A DNA stretch of 64,000 bases from SIG714 sp964638675 (GTDB lineage Bacteria > Bacillota > Clostridia > Oscillospirales > CAG-272): NCBI GenBank assembly GCA_964638675.1, contig CAZXAU010000005.1:1-64000 (forward strand), in the 5' to 3' direction. This document shows positions 25,164 to 33,041 of this stretch, in pieces (the stretch's first letter is position 1; each line of letters begins with the position of its first letter). Below the pieces are notes generated by a model. That model was not told the DNA's origin and made no database searches. It saw nothing but the letters and a program-made list of their open reading frames with translations. The translations under genes and the position numbers were made by a program.

Positions 25164-25298
25164 TCCTTAATACCTCTGTGTTCCTGTATTTCCAGCAGAT
25201 TATAGCAGAAAAAATCTGAAAAGTCAATTATCTTTTCAAAAAATGATATTGGCATAGACTGTTTATAATTAACAATTCCTAAGCAGAGTAAAAAACGC

Positions 25299-25327
25299 TT
25301 GACAAAGGGAAAAACAGGGTATATAAT
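25299..25327 (+). promoter_or_regulatory. Consensus promoter for nadE
   Basis: TTGACA (25299-25304), 17-base spacer and TATAAT (25322-25327): a perfect housekeeping sigma consensus. The start codon is about 250 bases downstream, leaving a long leader filled by a copy of leader repeat family 2. Confidence 0.85.
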
Positions 25328-25399
25328 GTGAGGGAAGATAGGCGGAGAATAGAGAAGAGTGAAAAGTGAAGAGATTCAATTTCATTATTTTTTAAGTTT

Positions 25400-25560
25400 G
25401 ATGTGTGGGGAAGGGGCCACACATGACGGCTACAGTTCAAGCGATTACGAACCAAGACAAATTTCAGCGAAGCACCCATATACACCCATTTCAATAAAGT
25501 CTTTGAAGGGAGAAGGTGAAATTTTCTGTAGAAAGTTCCCCCGAACAGTATAAAACGAAA
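25400..25560 (+). repeat. Leader repeat family 2, copy a (before nadE)
   Basis: In gene direction: stem TGTGTGG/CCACACA closing GGAAGGGG, then ATGACGGCTACAGTTCAAGC, a variable part, TTTCAATAAAGTCTTTGAAGGG, an A/T hairpin GGTGAAATTTTCTGTAGAAAG, and TATAAAACGAAA, then the AAAGGAG ribosome site of nadE. The same order occurs at 30495-30686 and 44784-44947 before other genes, always in gene orientation. Confidence 0.85.
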
Positions 25561-25585
25561 TCTGATTTTTAAAGGAGAAAGCAGT

Positions 25586-26317
25586 ATGTTTGACGCACTT
25601 AAGGTAAAAGACGAATGTGTCGAGTGGATAAGAAATTTTTTTGAAGAAAACGGCAAGGGATGCAATGCTGTGCTCGGAATATCGGGCGGAAAGGATTCAT
25701 CTGTTGTTGCGGCACTTTGTGTTGAGGCACTCGGTAAGGATAGGGTGATAGGGGTATTGATGCCGAACGGTGAGCAGTTTGACATCTCATGCTCGTATCA
25801 GCTTTGCGATCATCTCGGAATAAAGCACTATGTAGTCAATATAAAGGACGCGGTAAACGGAATACTTTGTGCAATGCCGGAAGGCGTGGAGATCACAAAG
25901 CAGACGACAAACAATCTTCCTCCCCGTATCAGAATGGCAACTGTTTATGCGATATCACAGAGCTGTAACGGAAGAGTGGCGAATACATGTAATCTGTCGG
26001 AGGACTGGGTGGGATATTCGACCCGTTACGGCGATTCGGCAGGTGATTTCAGTCCGCTTTCACACCTGACGGTTCAGGAAGTAAAGGCAATTGGTCATGT
26101 TTTGGGTCTTCCCGAAAATCTTGTTGAAAAAACTCCGATAGACGGACTTTGCGGAAAGACAGACGAGGATAATCTCGGCTTTACATATGCAGAGCTTGAC
26201 AGATATATCCGCACGGGCGAGATAGATGATCTGTCGAAAAAAGAAAAAATCGACAGACTTCACAGAATAAATCAATTCAAGCTTGAGCTTATGCCGAGCT
26301 TCAAGCCGAGCCTTTGA
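25586..26317 (+). CDS. nadE: NH3-dependent NAD(+) synthetase
   Basis: 243 residues, the ammonia-dependent size without a glutaminase domain. The ATP pyrophosphatase loop is GISGGKDSSVVAALC; NTCNLSEDWVGYSTRYGDSAGDFSPLSHLT is the deamido-NAD/second signature; FGLPENLVEKTPIDGLCGKTDED-type loop is present. It converts nicotinate adenine dinucleotide to NAD in the cytosol. AAAGGAG precedes the ATG. It is monocistronic, with its own promoter and a following terminator. Confidence 0.93.
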   Translation: MFDALKVKDECVEWIRNFFEENGKGCNAVLGISGGKDSSVVAALCVEALGKDRVIGVLMPNGEQFDISCSYQLCDHLGIKHYVVNIKDAVNGILCAMPEGVEITKQTTNNLPPRIRMATVYAISQSCNGRVANTCNLSEDWVGYSTRYGDSAGDFSPLSHLTVQEVKAIGHVLGLPENLVEKTPIDGLCGKTDEDNLGFTYAELDRYIRTGEIDDLSKKEKIDRLHRINQFKLELMPSFKPSL

Positions 26318-26348
26318 TAGACAGACGTTTGAAATATTAATGAAAGAT

Positions 26349-26385
26349 ACAGCCGTAACCGAGTATGTAATTCGGTTACGGCTGT
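26349..26385. terminator. Bidirectional terminator between nadE and a lipoprotein gene
   Basis: ACAGCCGTAACCGA (26349-26362) pairs with TCGGTTACGGCTGT (26372-26385), a perfect 14-base-pair stem, with T/A-rich flanks on both sides. The two genes converge here. Confidence 0.85.
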
Positions 26386-26411
26386 ATTGATTTTATGAGG
26401 TTTTATCCGTT

Positions 26412-27926
26412 TCAGTTATCTGTACTTTTTTCGGGATAGTTTTCATATCCCTGAGGAATATCGGGTGTGATATCCTCGTAAATATCAGAGAATTCTGCAT
26501 TGACCGACAAAGAAATCTTCATTGTTGCCGACGAAAGAAGGGGATTGTCGTTTTCGCCGTCACCAATCGAAGCAGATGCGGAAAAGTCGATCGATGATTT
26601 TGTAATGATTCCGTTTTCGTTTACCGTAATTTTGATCTTCATGGAGCTGTCGGACATCTCCATACCATCGAGCTTGCTGCCGAAATCTGAGGAGATGTCA
26701 TCGCCATCACTTCCCGAATTCATCGAGTTCATAAGCTCTTCAATCTGTTCGGCAGTCAGTTCTACACTGATTATAGTATCCTTGCCGGATTTTGACATAG
26801 TTGAATTTTTGAAATATTTCTGAAGATTTGAGGGATTGCTGAGCAGCTCTGTCATTGACGATAAGCTGTCATCGTTTTCGGATTTTTCGGATAGTATTTT
26901 ATAGCAGTCTTCAGCACTTTCTCCGGTATAGTATATATAATCACTCTTACCGTCGGTGAATGTATCGATCGTCTCGGTTTCGCTTGTGCCCATCAGTGCC
27001 ATTTCAAGTTTCATTTTTGTCCTTGTTGTAATGAATCCCTCGTTGTATGCAGCTGTAATCGTTCCGGAGAGCGGCATTTTGATATTGAGTCCGAGAGCTC
27101 CCATAGATACTTCAATTTGTCCACCGATCTCGGTTTTCGTTTCTTTTTTGAGTGCCATAAGTCTGGCGGAAGCATTCAATTGAGCAAGTGCCGGAAGATC
27201 CGGATATTCCGAAGTTTTTTCAGGGAGAAGTGAGATCGTTTTATCGGAATAGGAAATGTTTGTTATCTTTGCGGTGAACGCCGTCTTTTCGCCCGAATTG
27301 CCCGATTTGCAGAGCGGAAGACCGTAGAACTCTTTTCCTCCGATTTCTCCGTCTATCGTTACAGACACAAGTGCGTATGTGTTGCTGTCAAATTCGGCAC
27401 TGAGTGTTATTTTTTCGGAAAACTCAAGATCTTCATCAGGTGCAAGGGCGTTCTTTATATCGCTTCCGCTTGCAATTACCTTAAGTGTGGTTTTGTCGCC
27501 ATTTTCAAACTCTGAATTTGCAAAAAAGTCTTTTGAAAAGCCGAGCGTTTCAGCATCACGCAGAGTGAAAGAGAGCAATTCCTTCATTACGGGATTGTCA
27601 GAGATGTTGGATGATGAGTATGTCAGTCCTGCATTCTCATAGTAATTCGTTCTTCCGTCCGAAATTACTTTCATGATATCGTCTTCTGAAAATTTGATTT
27701 CAAGAGCTCTCGATGAATTTGCTATATCATGATTTGCACTGATGATATAGCTGTCACCGCCGTATGTTATTTCAATATCGGCACTGATCGAATCTGCGTT
27801 CTTGATATCTTTTATCGCATCTGACCAAAGCTTATAGGGAGTTGTTTTATTGCACGATACTGCCGATAAAGCAATGATCACTATCACAGCAATTGTGAGA
27901 GCGAGACAGATTCTTTTGTTTTTCAT
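26412..27926 (-). CDS. Large lipoprotein of unknown function
   Basis: 504 residues with a lipoprotein signal (IVIIALSAVSC). The mature part alternates beta strands with Lys/Asp-rich turns (DSISADIEITYGGDSYIIS; SSATMKISLSVNAEFSDI) and seems to contain two related halves of about 200 residues, each starting with a strand pair and ending in VTENG/SVTIDGEIGG-type strands. This reminds me of LolA/LppX-like lipid-binding folds, but I do not recognise a named family. It should be anchored to the outer face of the membrane. AAGGAG precedes the ATG. Confidence 0.65.
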   Translation of the reverse strand: MKNKRICLALTIAVIVIIALSAVSCNKTTPYKLWSDAIKDIKNADSISADIEITYGGDSYIISANHDIANSSRALEIKFSEDDIMKVISDGRTNYYENAGLTYSSSNISDNPVMKELLSFTLRDAETLGFSKDFFANSEFENGDKTTLKVIASGSDIKNALAPDEDLEFSEKITLSAEFDSNTYALVSVTIDGEIGGKEFYGLPLCKSGNSGEKTAFTAKITNISYSDKTISLLPEKTSEYPDLPALAQLNASARLMALKKETKTEIGGQIEVSMGALGLNIKMPLSGTITAAYNEGFITTRTKMKLEMALMGTSETETIDTFTDGKSDYIYYTGESAEDCYKILSEKSENDDSLSSMTELLSNPSNLQKYFKNSTMSKSGKDTIISVELTAEQIEELMNSMNSGSDGDDISSDFGSKLDGMEMSDSSMKIKITVNENGIITKSSIDFSASASIGDGENDNPLLSSATMKISLSVNAEFSDIYEDITPDIPQGYENYPEKSTDN

Positions 27927-27948
27927 TTTGTTTTCTCCTTTTTGAAAA

Positions 27949-27997
27949 TTAATTTGCGTTCATTCTTAGGGGGGATTTCTGTATAAAGAATTCTCCT
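27949..27997 (-). repeat. Degenerate trace of leader repeat family 2 (copy d)
   Basis: In gene direction this leader has a weak hairpin (GGAGAATTC with GGGGGGATTTC on the other arm) followed by GAACGCAAATTAA, matching the AAACGCAAACTAA tail of copies b and c at the same distance from the start codon. The 5' half of the repeat is missing, so the assignment is tentative. Confidence 0.4.
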
Positions 27998-28135
27998 GAC
28001 TGTTATCAGCAAAAACCTTATTAAAAGATGAATTGCATTTGCCGTGTGAACCAGGGAAGCACGAAATTCGGTTGATTACACTGCATCTGTCAGGTATTTA
28101 TTGATCATATCTGACACGGCGGCACATAAGTCCAA

Positions 28136-28171
28136 CAAAAGCGAGGGCACACTTTCGCAGATCCTCGCTTT
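28136..28171 (-). terminator. Terminator after the CD1247-type gene
   Basis: AAAAGCGAGG (28136-28145) pairs with CCTCGCTTTT (28162-28171); the minus strand ends in TTTTG. Apart from this and the leader trace, 27998-28199 shows nothing. Confidence 0.7.
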
Positions 28172-28199
28172 TATGGTAGTTATTTGTATTGATTACCGA

Positions 28200-28640
28200 T
28201 TATTGATCGGGGTCATCACATCCGCTGCATCCTGCGCATTCGCCGTCGCAAAGGAAGGAAACATGCTTTCCGCAACTCGGACAGATGATATCCGACGGGT
28301 CTTCTTCTACGGAAAAGTCGATTTCTTCTCCGCATTCGGGGCAGATCGCCTCAATTACATCGTCATCGTATTCATCGTCAAACTCATCGTCTTCTTCATC
28401 GCAGTCGTCTGCTTCTGCTTCGTCAAGGAGATATTCTTCAACATCTCCGAGATCAGAGTCGAGTTCGTCGCAATAATCATGGAGATTTTCTGTCTGGGTG
28501 TTGAGGTCTTCAAGCTCAAGTGCTATATCTTCAAGGATCTGTGAGATCTTATCGATAAGCTTGCCTTCGCCTTTTGTTGTATCAAGCTCCATTCCTTCAA
28601 TTATACCTTTGAGGTTGGCAACTTTTTCCGAAATAGTCAT
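28200..28640 (-). CDS. CD1247 N-terminal domain protein with zinc ribbon
   Basis: 146 residues. The N-terminal helix (SEKVANLKGIIEGMEL, LIDKISQILEDIALELEDL) matches the CD1247 N-terminal domain of Clostridia. An acidic linker (DEAEADDCDEEDDEFDDEYDDD) leads to a zinc ribbon with CPECGEEI and CPSCGKHV, and a final Cys-rich tail CDGECAGCSGCDD with four more cysteines. Function unknown. It starts 36 bases after the efp stop, in the operon M24 peptidase-efp-CD1247 that is common in this class. Confidence 0.8.
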   Translation of the reverse strand: MTISEKVANLKGIIEGMELDTTKGEGKLIDKISQILEDIALELEDLNTQTENLHDYCDELDSDLGDVEEYLLDEAEADDCDEEDDEFDDEYDDDVIEAICPECGEEIDFSVEEDPSDIICPSCGKHVSFLCDGECAGCSGCDDPDQ

Positions 28641-28676
28641 AGTTATTCCTCCTGATACTTTTATAAAACTACGAGA

Positions 28677-29234
28677 TTACGCACGCGAGAGATACTCGCC
28701 TGTTCTGGTGTCGATCTTGAGCACGTCTCCTTCGTTGATAAAGAGCGGTACTTTGATCTCGGCACCTGTTTCAAGTGTTGCAGGCTTAAGGGTGTTTGTA
28801 GCGGTGTTTCCTGCAAATCCGGGGTCGGTCTTTGTGACTGCAAGCTCAACAAATGTCGGGGGCTCGACAGCAAAAACCTTGCCTTTGTAGGATACGACTT
28901 TGCACATCATCTCTTCCTTTACGAACTTGAAGCTGTTTCCGACAAGGTCGTGACCGACAAGGGTCTCTTCCCATGTTTCGGTATCAAGGAAATGATAGAG
29001 CGCACCGTCGTCATAAGAATACTGCATTTCTTTTCTTTCGACGTATGCATTTTCAAATTTGTCTGTAGGGTTATAAGTTTTTTCGATTACCGCACCTGTG
29101 ATTACGTTTCTGAGCTTTGTACGAACGAACGCTGCTCCTTTTCCGGGTTTGACGTGCTGGAATTCGATGATCTGAAGGACGTTGCCGTCTTCTTCAAATG
29201 TTACGCCGTTTCTGAAATCGCCGGCTGTTACCAT
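28677..29234 (-). CDS. efp: Elongation factor P
   Basis: 185 residues, full length. The tip Lys that can be modified lies in HVKPGKGAAFVRTKLRNV; the C-terminal OB fold ends in NEGDVLKIDTRTGEYLSRA, the family end signature. EF-P rescues ribosomes stalled at polyproline. GGAGG nine bases upstream supports the ATG. It has its own promoter inside the 161-base gap after the peptidase gene. Confidence 0.96.
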   Translation of the reverse strand: MVTAGDFRNGVTFEEDGNVLQIIEFQHVKPGKGAAFVRTKLRNVITGAVIEKTYNPTDKFENAYVERKEMQYSYDDGALYHFLDTETWEETLVGHDLVGNSFKFVKEEMMCKVVSYKGKVFAVEPPTFVELAVTKTDPGFAGNTATNTLKPATLETGAEIKVPLFINEGDVLKIDTRTGEYLSRA

Positions 29235-29307
29235 AATGTATATCCTCCATAAAAATATAGTATGTTGTTATTTTATGTAAAAACACTTACACAAATCAAT
29301 CTACTAT

Positions 29308-29336
29308 ATATTACACTATTTTTTTGCTTTTTTCAA
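29308..29336 (-). promoter_or_regulatory. efp promoter
   Basis: Minus strand TTGAAA (29331-29336), 17-base spacer, TAATAT (29308-29313). Confidence 0.6.
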
Positions 29337-29395
29337 GGGCTTTGAAAATATTTTTTTGCTTTATTTACACAAATTTTAAGAAAACTCAAAGATTA

Positions 29396-30457
29396 TCAGA
29401 GTTCGATCAGCTTTTTCTCGCAATTTGTGATTACAAAAGGTCCGTCTTTTCCAAAGTATGCCATATCTTCAATTCTGCATCCGTACTGTCCCGCGACATA
29501 AATTCCGGGTTCTATTGTAATGACATGGCCTTTTGTTATCGGTTTGGTGTTTCCTCCCGACACTCCGGGAGCCTCATGTATATACATTCCGACGCCGTGT
29601 CCGAGCGAGTGCGTGAAGCATCCCTTGAATTTTGTTGCGTCAATTATATCTCTTGCGATCTTGTCAAGCTCTGCTCCCGTAACTCCGTCATACAGCGCTT
29701 CTTCTGCGGCGAGCTGGGCACTGAGGACTGTATTATAAAGCAGCTTCATATCTTCGTCTGCTTTTCCTATAACGACCGTTCTGGTCATATCCGAGCAGTA
29801 GCCGTTATACACACATCCGTAGTCCATTGTAAAAAAGCCTTTTTCCAATTTAACATGGCGGGGAACTCCGTGCGGCAGGGAAGATGCTTTGCCCGAAACT
29901 GCAATTGTCGGGAATGATGTTCCGCTTGCACCGAGCGATCTCATATAAAATTCAAGCTCAAGTGCAACTTCGGCCTCTGTTCTGTCGGGGGTTATGAAAC
30001 CGAGAATATGATCAAACGCTTTTTCTGCGATTCTCTGTGCTTTGATTATATTTTCTGCTTCTTCTTCGTCTTTATACTCACGAAGGTCTTCGATAAGTTT
30101 TCCTGCCGGAAGAACTTCATATCCCTCGAACCATTTCAGATAATTCTGATACGAAGCGTATGACACCCATGTATCCTCAAAAAGTATCGTCTTGACTCCG
30201 TTTTCTTCGCAAAGCTTTCCGAACATATCCTTGCGTGTACCCTTCATCAGCGTCACTTCAAGTCCTTCGGGTGCGGCATTCTGCGCCGATTCAATATATC
30301 TTCCGTCTGTCAGAAGATATGATTTTCCTTTTGTTATGAATAAAAATCCGTCCTCAAACTGATATCCGCCTATCCAATGCTGATTTCTCTCGTTTGTAAC
30401 AAGTATTGCGTCCGCTTTGTCTGCCAGCGCCGCAACAACTTTACTGACTCTGCTCAT
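29396..30457 (-). CDS. M24 family aminopeptidase P / Xaa-Pro peptidase
   Basis: 353 residues: an N-terminal creatinase-like domain (ADAILVTNERNQHWIGGYQFEDGFLFI) and a pita-bread catalytic domain. Metal ligands are in MDYGCVYNGYCSDMTRTVVIG (two Asp), SLGHGVGMYIHEAPGVS (His), ITIEPGIY (Glu) and GCRIEDM (Glu). It removes N-terminal residues before proline in the cytosol. The gene precedes efp, a common Clostridia order. It is preceded by family 2 leader copy b and lies after the endonuclease IV-like gene. Confidence 0.92.
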   Translation of the reverse strand: MSRVSKVVAALADKADAILVTNERNQHWIGGYQFEDGFLFITKGKSYLLTDGRYIESAQNAAPEGLEVTLMKGTRKDMFGKLCEENGVKTILFEDTWVSYASYQNYLKWFEGYEVLPAGKLIEDLREYKDEEEAENIIKAQRIAEKAFDHILGFITPDRTEAEVALELEFYMRSLGASGTSFPTIAVSGKASSLPHGVPRHVKLEKGFFTMDYGCVYNGYCSDMTRTVVIGKADEDMKLLYNTVLSAQLAAEEALYDGVTGAELDKIARDIIDATKFKGCFTHSLGHGVGMYIHEAPGVSGGNTKPITKGHVITIEPGIYVAGQYGCRIEDMAYFGKDGPFVITNCEKKLIEL

Positions 30458-30494
30458 TTTTATTTCTCCTTTTTAGTGTGAAAAATTATAAAAA

Positions 30495-30686
30495 TTAGTT
30501 TGCGTTTTGTAGCCGGGGGAACTTTCTGAAGAAAGTTCCCGGTGAAGCTTTCCTCAGAAAGCTTCACATTTGCCCCTTCAAAGACTTTATTGGAGGGGGG
30601 ATGGGTATAGGGCTTATTCGGAATACAGCCTTAACTGCTGTCGCTCGAACTGTAGCCGTCATGTGGGGGCCCCTTCCCCACACGGC
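30495..30686 (-). repeat. Leader repeat family 2, copy b (before the M24 peptidase gene)
   Basis: In gene direction: GCCGTGTGGGG/CCCCACATGACGGC stem, GCTACAGTTCGAGC, a variable part, CCTATACCCATC, CCAATAAAGTCTTTGAAGGGG, then two tandem hairpins GTGAAGCTTTC/GAAAGCTTCAC and GGGAACTTTC/GAAAGTTCCC, and ACAAAACGCAAACTAA before the AAGGAG site. It fills most of the space after the upstream gene's stop at 30710. Confidence 0.88.
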
Positions 30687-30709
30687 TTTTGAAACTTTTG
30701 GATTTATTA

Positions 30710-31561
30710 TTAGTTGTTAGTGATGCTCATATAGTAGTTTTTCATTGCCAGTGCGTCTTTGGCTTGTGTGCCGTCGCTCTCGCATATTATTCTCGGTGCG
30801 AGGTTTTCTTTGACTATTACATCGATGAGCGGCTCAAATTCGGGGCCGTATATGCTGTCTTCGAATGTCAGGTGCTTTTTCTCGCCCATTTCCGAATATT
30901 CTATTTTTGAAAAATGGCAGTGAAGATTTATCGCCTTGTCATCTCCGAGGGCAAGTGCAATCGAATCGAAGACACGTTTATAATCATCCTGCGTTCTGAA
31001 AAATCCGCCCTTGTTTCTTGCGTTGAGGTGACCGAAATCGACTACCGGTGAGAGTTTTTTATCAAGCTTGCATATGTCTATAACTTCCTCAAGCGTTCCG
31101 AGCTGATTGATCTTTCCCATAGTCTCGATACCCATGAAAACCGATGTATCGGGAAATGCATTCAGCGCACGGTACATTGTATCTTTCGCAAGCTCCAGAG
31201 CTTCCTGCCTTGAAATTTTTGCGGCACTTCCTGCATGGATAACGATGGTGTCCGCTCCCATTGCTTCTGCCGCTTCGATACTGCTTTTTATGTAGTCAAG
31301 GCTTTTCAGGCGTTTTTCTTCCACGACACCCGACAGTGATATGAAATACGGCGTATGAAAAGAGGTCTTTATATTATGTTTCTTTGCCATTTCGCCTATA
31401 AGCCTGAATGTTTCAATTCCGCCGGTGATTCCGTTTCCTGCCGAGTATTCGTATGCATCAAGTCCCTTTGATGCGATCCACTCGGGGGCCTGTGCAGACC
31501 GTTTTTTACCGTCTGCGTAAAATTCTTCTGAGTTGCCGCTCGGTCCGAATGTTGCTTTCAT
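30710..31561 (-). CDS. AP endonuclease family 2 (endonuclease IV-like) TIM-barrel protein
   Basis: 283 residues, the size of endonuclease IV. Metal-site residues fall in the right order: SFHTPYF (His), TIVIHAGS (His), GIETMGK (Glu), PVVDFGHLNAR (Asp, His), INLHCHFSKIEYSEMG (His) and IICESDG (Glu). HFSKIEY with GEKKHLTF is typical of the Bacillota/archaeal endonuclease IV-like group. It may cut DNA at abasic sites; the family also includes sugar isomerases, so activity is not certain. It is preceded by family 1 leader copy 2 ending exactly at its ATG. Confidence 0.75.
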   Translation of the reverse strand: MKATFGPSGNSEEFYADGKKRSAQAPEWIASKGLDAYEYSAGNGITGGIETFRLIGEMAKKHNIKTSFHTPYFISLSGVVEEKRLKSLDYIKSSIEAAEAMGADTIVIHAGSAAKISRQEALELAKDTMYRALNAFPDTSVFMGIETMGKINQLGTLEEVIDICKLDKKLSPVVDFGHLNARNKGGFFRTQDDYKRVFDSIALALGDDKAINLHCHFSKIEYSEMGEKKHLTFEDSIYGPEFEPLIDVIVKENLAPRIICESDGTQAKDALAMKNYYMSITNN

Positions 31562-31705
31562 TATTTTTGATTATGGCTTTCGCATGAGCGAAAGCGTCCT
31601 TTCTTTCGGAATTATGGATGGCTTTGCAGAGTAAAATCGCCGTTTATCAAACGGCGAAAGCCACAAAACGCCTTTTGAAAGATTTATCTTTCAAACTTTA
31701 TCCTC
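31562..31705 (-). repeat. Leader repeat family 1, copy 2 (before the endonuclease IV-like gene)
   Basis: In gene direction: GAGGATAAAGTTTGAAAGA with its pairing arm TCTTTCAAA, GGCGTTTTGTGGCTTTCGCC, GGCGATTTTACTCTGCAAA, CCGAAAGAAAGGA, the hairpin GCTTTCGCTCATGCGAAAGC (31575-31594) and 13 bases to the ATG at 31561. The remaining 60 bases up to the next gene show nothing. Confidence 0.85.
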
Positions 31706-31768
31706 TGAATATAGAAAATATATTGGATTTATTCTGTCGATATCCTACCGTATATGAAATATCTGAAA

Positions 31769-32266
31769 TCACTTGTTGATTCCGTATTTTTTTATAAAGC
31801 TGTTCTTTATTGGCCTTTCAAGAGCTCTTTTTATTCCGAAGAATGGAATATTCGTTTCACCGAGCGGTTCAACAAGAAGCGTTTTTGCACCGAGAAGCTT
31901 TCCCGAAAGAATGTCGGTAAATATCTGATCGCCTATGACGATCACCTTATTGAATGAGATATTTTGATCGGAAAAAAAGCTTCGAATCTTTGCTTTGGTC
32001 AAAAAAGGCTTATGAGCATTTACGATCCGTTTTTCTCCGAGCATTTCTCCCCGGTCGGCTCTTCGGTTGTTTGTAGTGAGAAGGAGCTTTATATTGCATT
32101 TTTTGACCTTGTCAATAAAACGCATTGCATAATCGCTCGCACTGTTATCTCCGTATCGCAAAAGTGTGTTGTCAATGTCGCAGATAGCATAGCTCACACC
32201 GATATCGCTTAAAAAACCTTCGGGTATATGATCGAGCGATTCAAAGTAGTGATCGGGACAGAACAT
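31769..32266 (-). CDS. YqeG-family HAD IIIA phosphatase
   Basis: 165 residues. HAD motif I is CDIDNTLLRYGD; motif II LLTTNN; the C-terminal VIVIGDQIFTDILSGKLLGA is motif IV. The start MFCPDHYFESLDHIP is the YqeG signature. Members are cytosolic phosphatases; YqeG is near-universal in Bacillota, where it usually precedes the GTPase yqeH, absent here. The substrate is unknown. The 158 bases to the divergent gene at 32425 hold promoter-like A/T-rich sequence only. Confidence 0.88.
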   Translation of the reverse strand: MFCPDHYFESLDHIPEGFLSDIGVSYAICDIDNTLLRYGDNSASDYAMRFIDKVKKCNIKLLLTTNNRRADRGEMLGEKRIVNAHKPFLTKAKIRSFFSDQNISFNKVIVIGDQIFTDILSGKLLGAKTLLVEPLGETNIPFFGIKRALERPIKNSFIKKYGINK

Positions 32267-32424
32267 TTCGGTTACTCCTTCTTTCAGAAATTCGAAATGA
32301 TTATAGCAGATTCAGAGATAATATACAACATTTTTTTGTAAATAAATCATATTGATCGGTAAAAAAAAATATAAATTTCATAGAACGGGTTAGTAAGGAA
32401 GATACCCGTCAAAGGAGGAAAGAT

Positions 32425-32901
32425 ATGTTTATATGGTCTGTGAGAGCGTCCTCTCTCAAATTTCTTGCCGGAGCCATTCTCTGTGTGTGTGTCATTGCCG
32501 TCATGATAGTCGTAATTCCCGCAAAGGACAGTGCCGACAATTCACTGCTTGTTTCAAATGTTGATTATGACGGTATTCACGGTGAAAGTGAAATTGTCAG
32601 ATTTATTGAGAGTTTCGGCTGGAAGGTAGATGCATCGCCCGAAGAGGTTACCGAGGTCACAATTCCCGATGAGTTTGATAAGGTATTTGTAAACTATAAT
32701 GAAATACAAAAACGTCAGGGGCTTGATCTTTCATCGTACAAGAGAAAAACTGTCAAACGCTACACCTACAATGTGACGAACTACGAAAATTATGACGGCA
32801 AGGTTCTTATAAATGTGATCGTATACAGAAACAGGGTTATTGGCGGGGACATCTGCTCTGCTTCGCCCGACGGCTTTGTATACGGCTTTGAAGGAAAGTG
32901 A
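32425..32901 (+). CDS. DUF4830 membrane protein
   Basis: 158 residues: one N-terminal transmembrane segment (LKFLAGAILCVCVIAVMIVVI) and an external domain with FIESFGWKVDASPEEVTEVTIPDEFDKVFVNYNEIQKRQG-type text, which I recognise as DUF4830, found across Clostridia. Function unknown. AAAGGAGG lies six bases upstream. It is monocistronic and ends in a strong bidirectional terminator. Confidence 0.8.
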   Translation: MFIWSVRASSLKFLAGAILCVCVIAVMIVVIPAKDSADNSLLVSNVDYDGIHGESEIVRFIESFGWKVDASPEEVTEVTIPDEFDKVFVNYNEIQKRQGLDLSSYKRKTVKRYTYNVTNYENYDGKVLINVIVYRNRVIGGDICSASPDGFVYGFEGK

Positions 32902-32939
32902 CATTAATGTTGTAATGCTTTGGCAAAACACAGAAAAAA

Positions 32940-32970
32940 CCGCCGGGTGAAAAGGAGAGTTACCCGGCGG
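32940..32970. terminator. Bidirectional terminator
   Basis: CCGCCGGGT (32940-32948) pairs with ACCCGGCGG (32962-32970), with T/A runs on both sides. It serves the converging genes at 32901 and 33042. Confidence 0.85.
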
Positions 32971-33041
32971 TTTATATTCATATTCTGTTTTTACTGTGTC
33001 ACCGTGTCTAAATCAGACCGGAGCGCCGAATAACAGTTTTG

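Noticed and set aside
25279..25785. 168-codon minus-strand frame opposite the nadE leader and 5' end
   Set aside because: It overlaps a perfect promoter, a leader repeat and the nadE P-loop; its protein is low-complexity and unlike any family.
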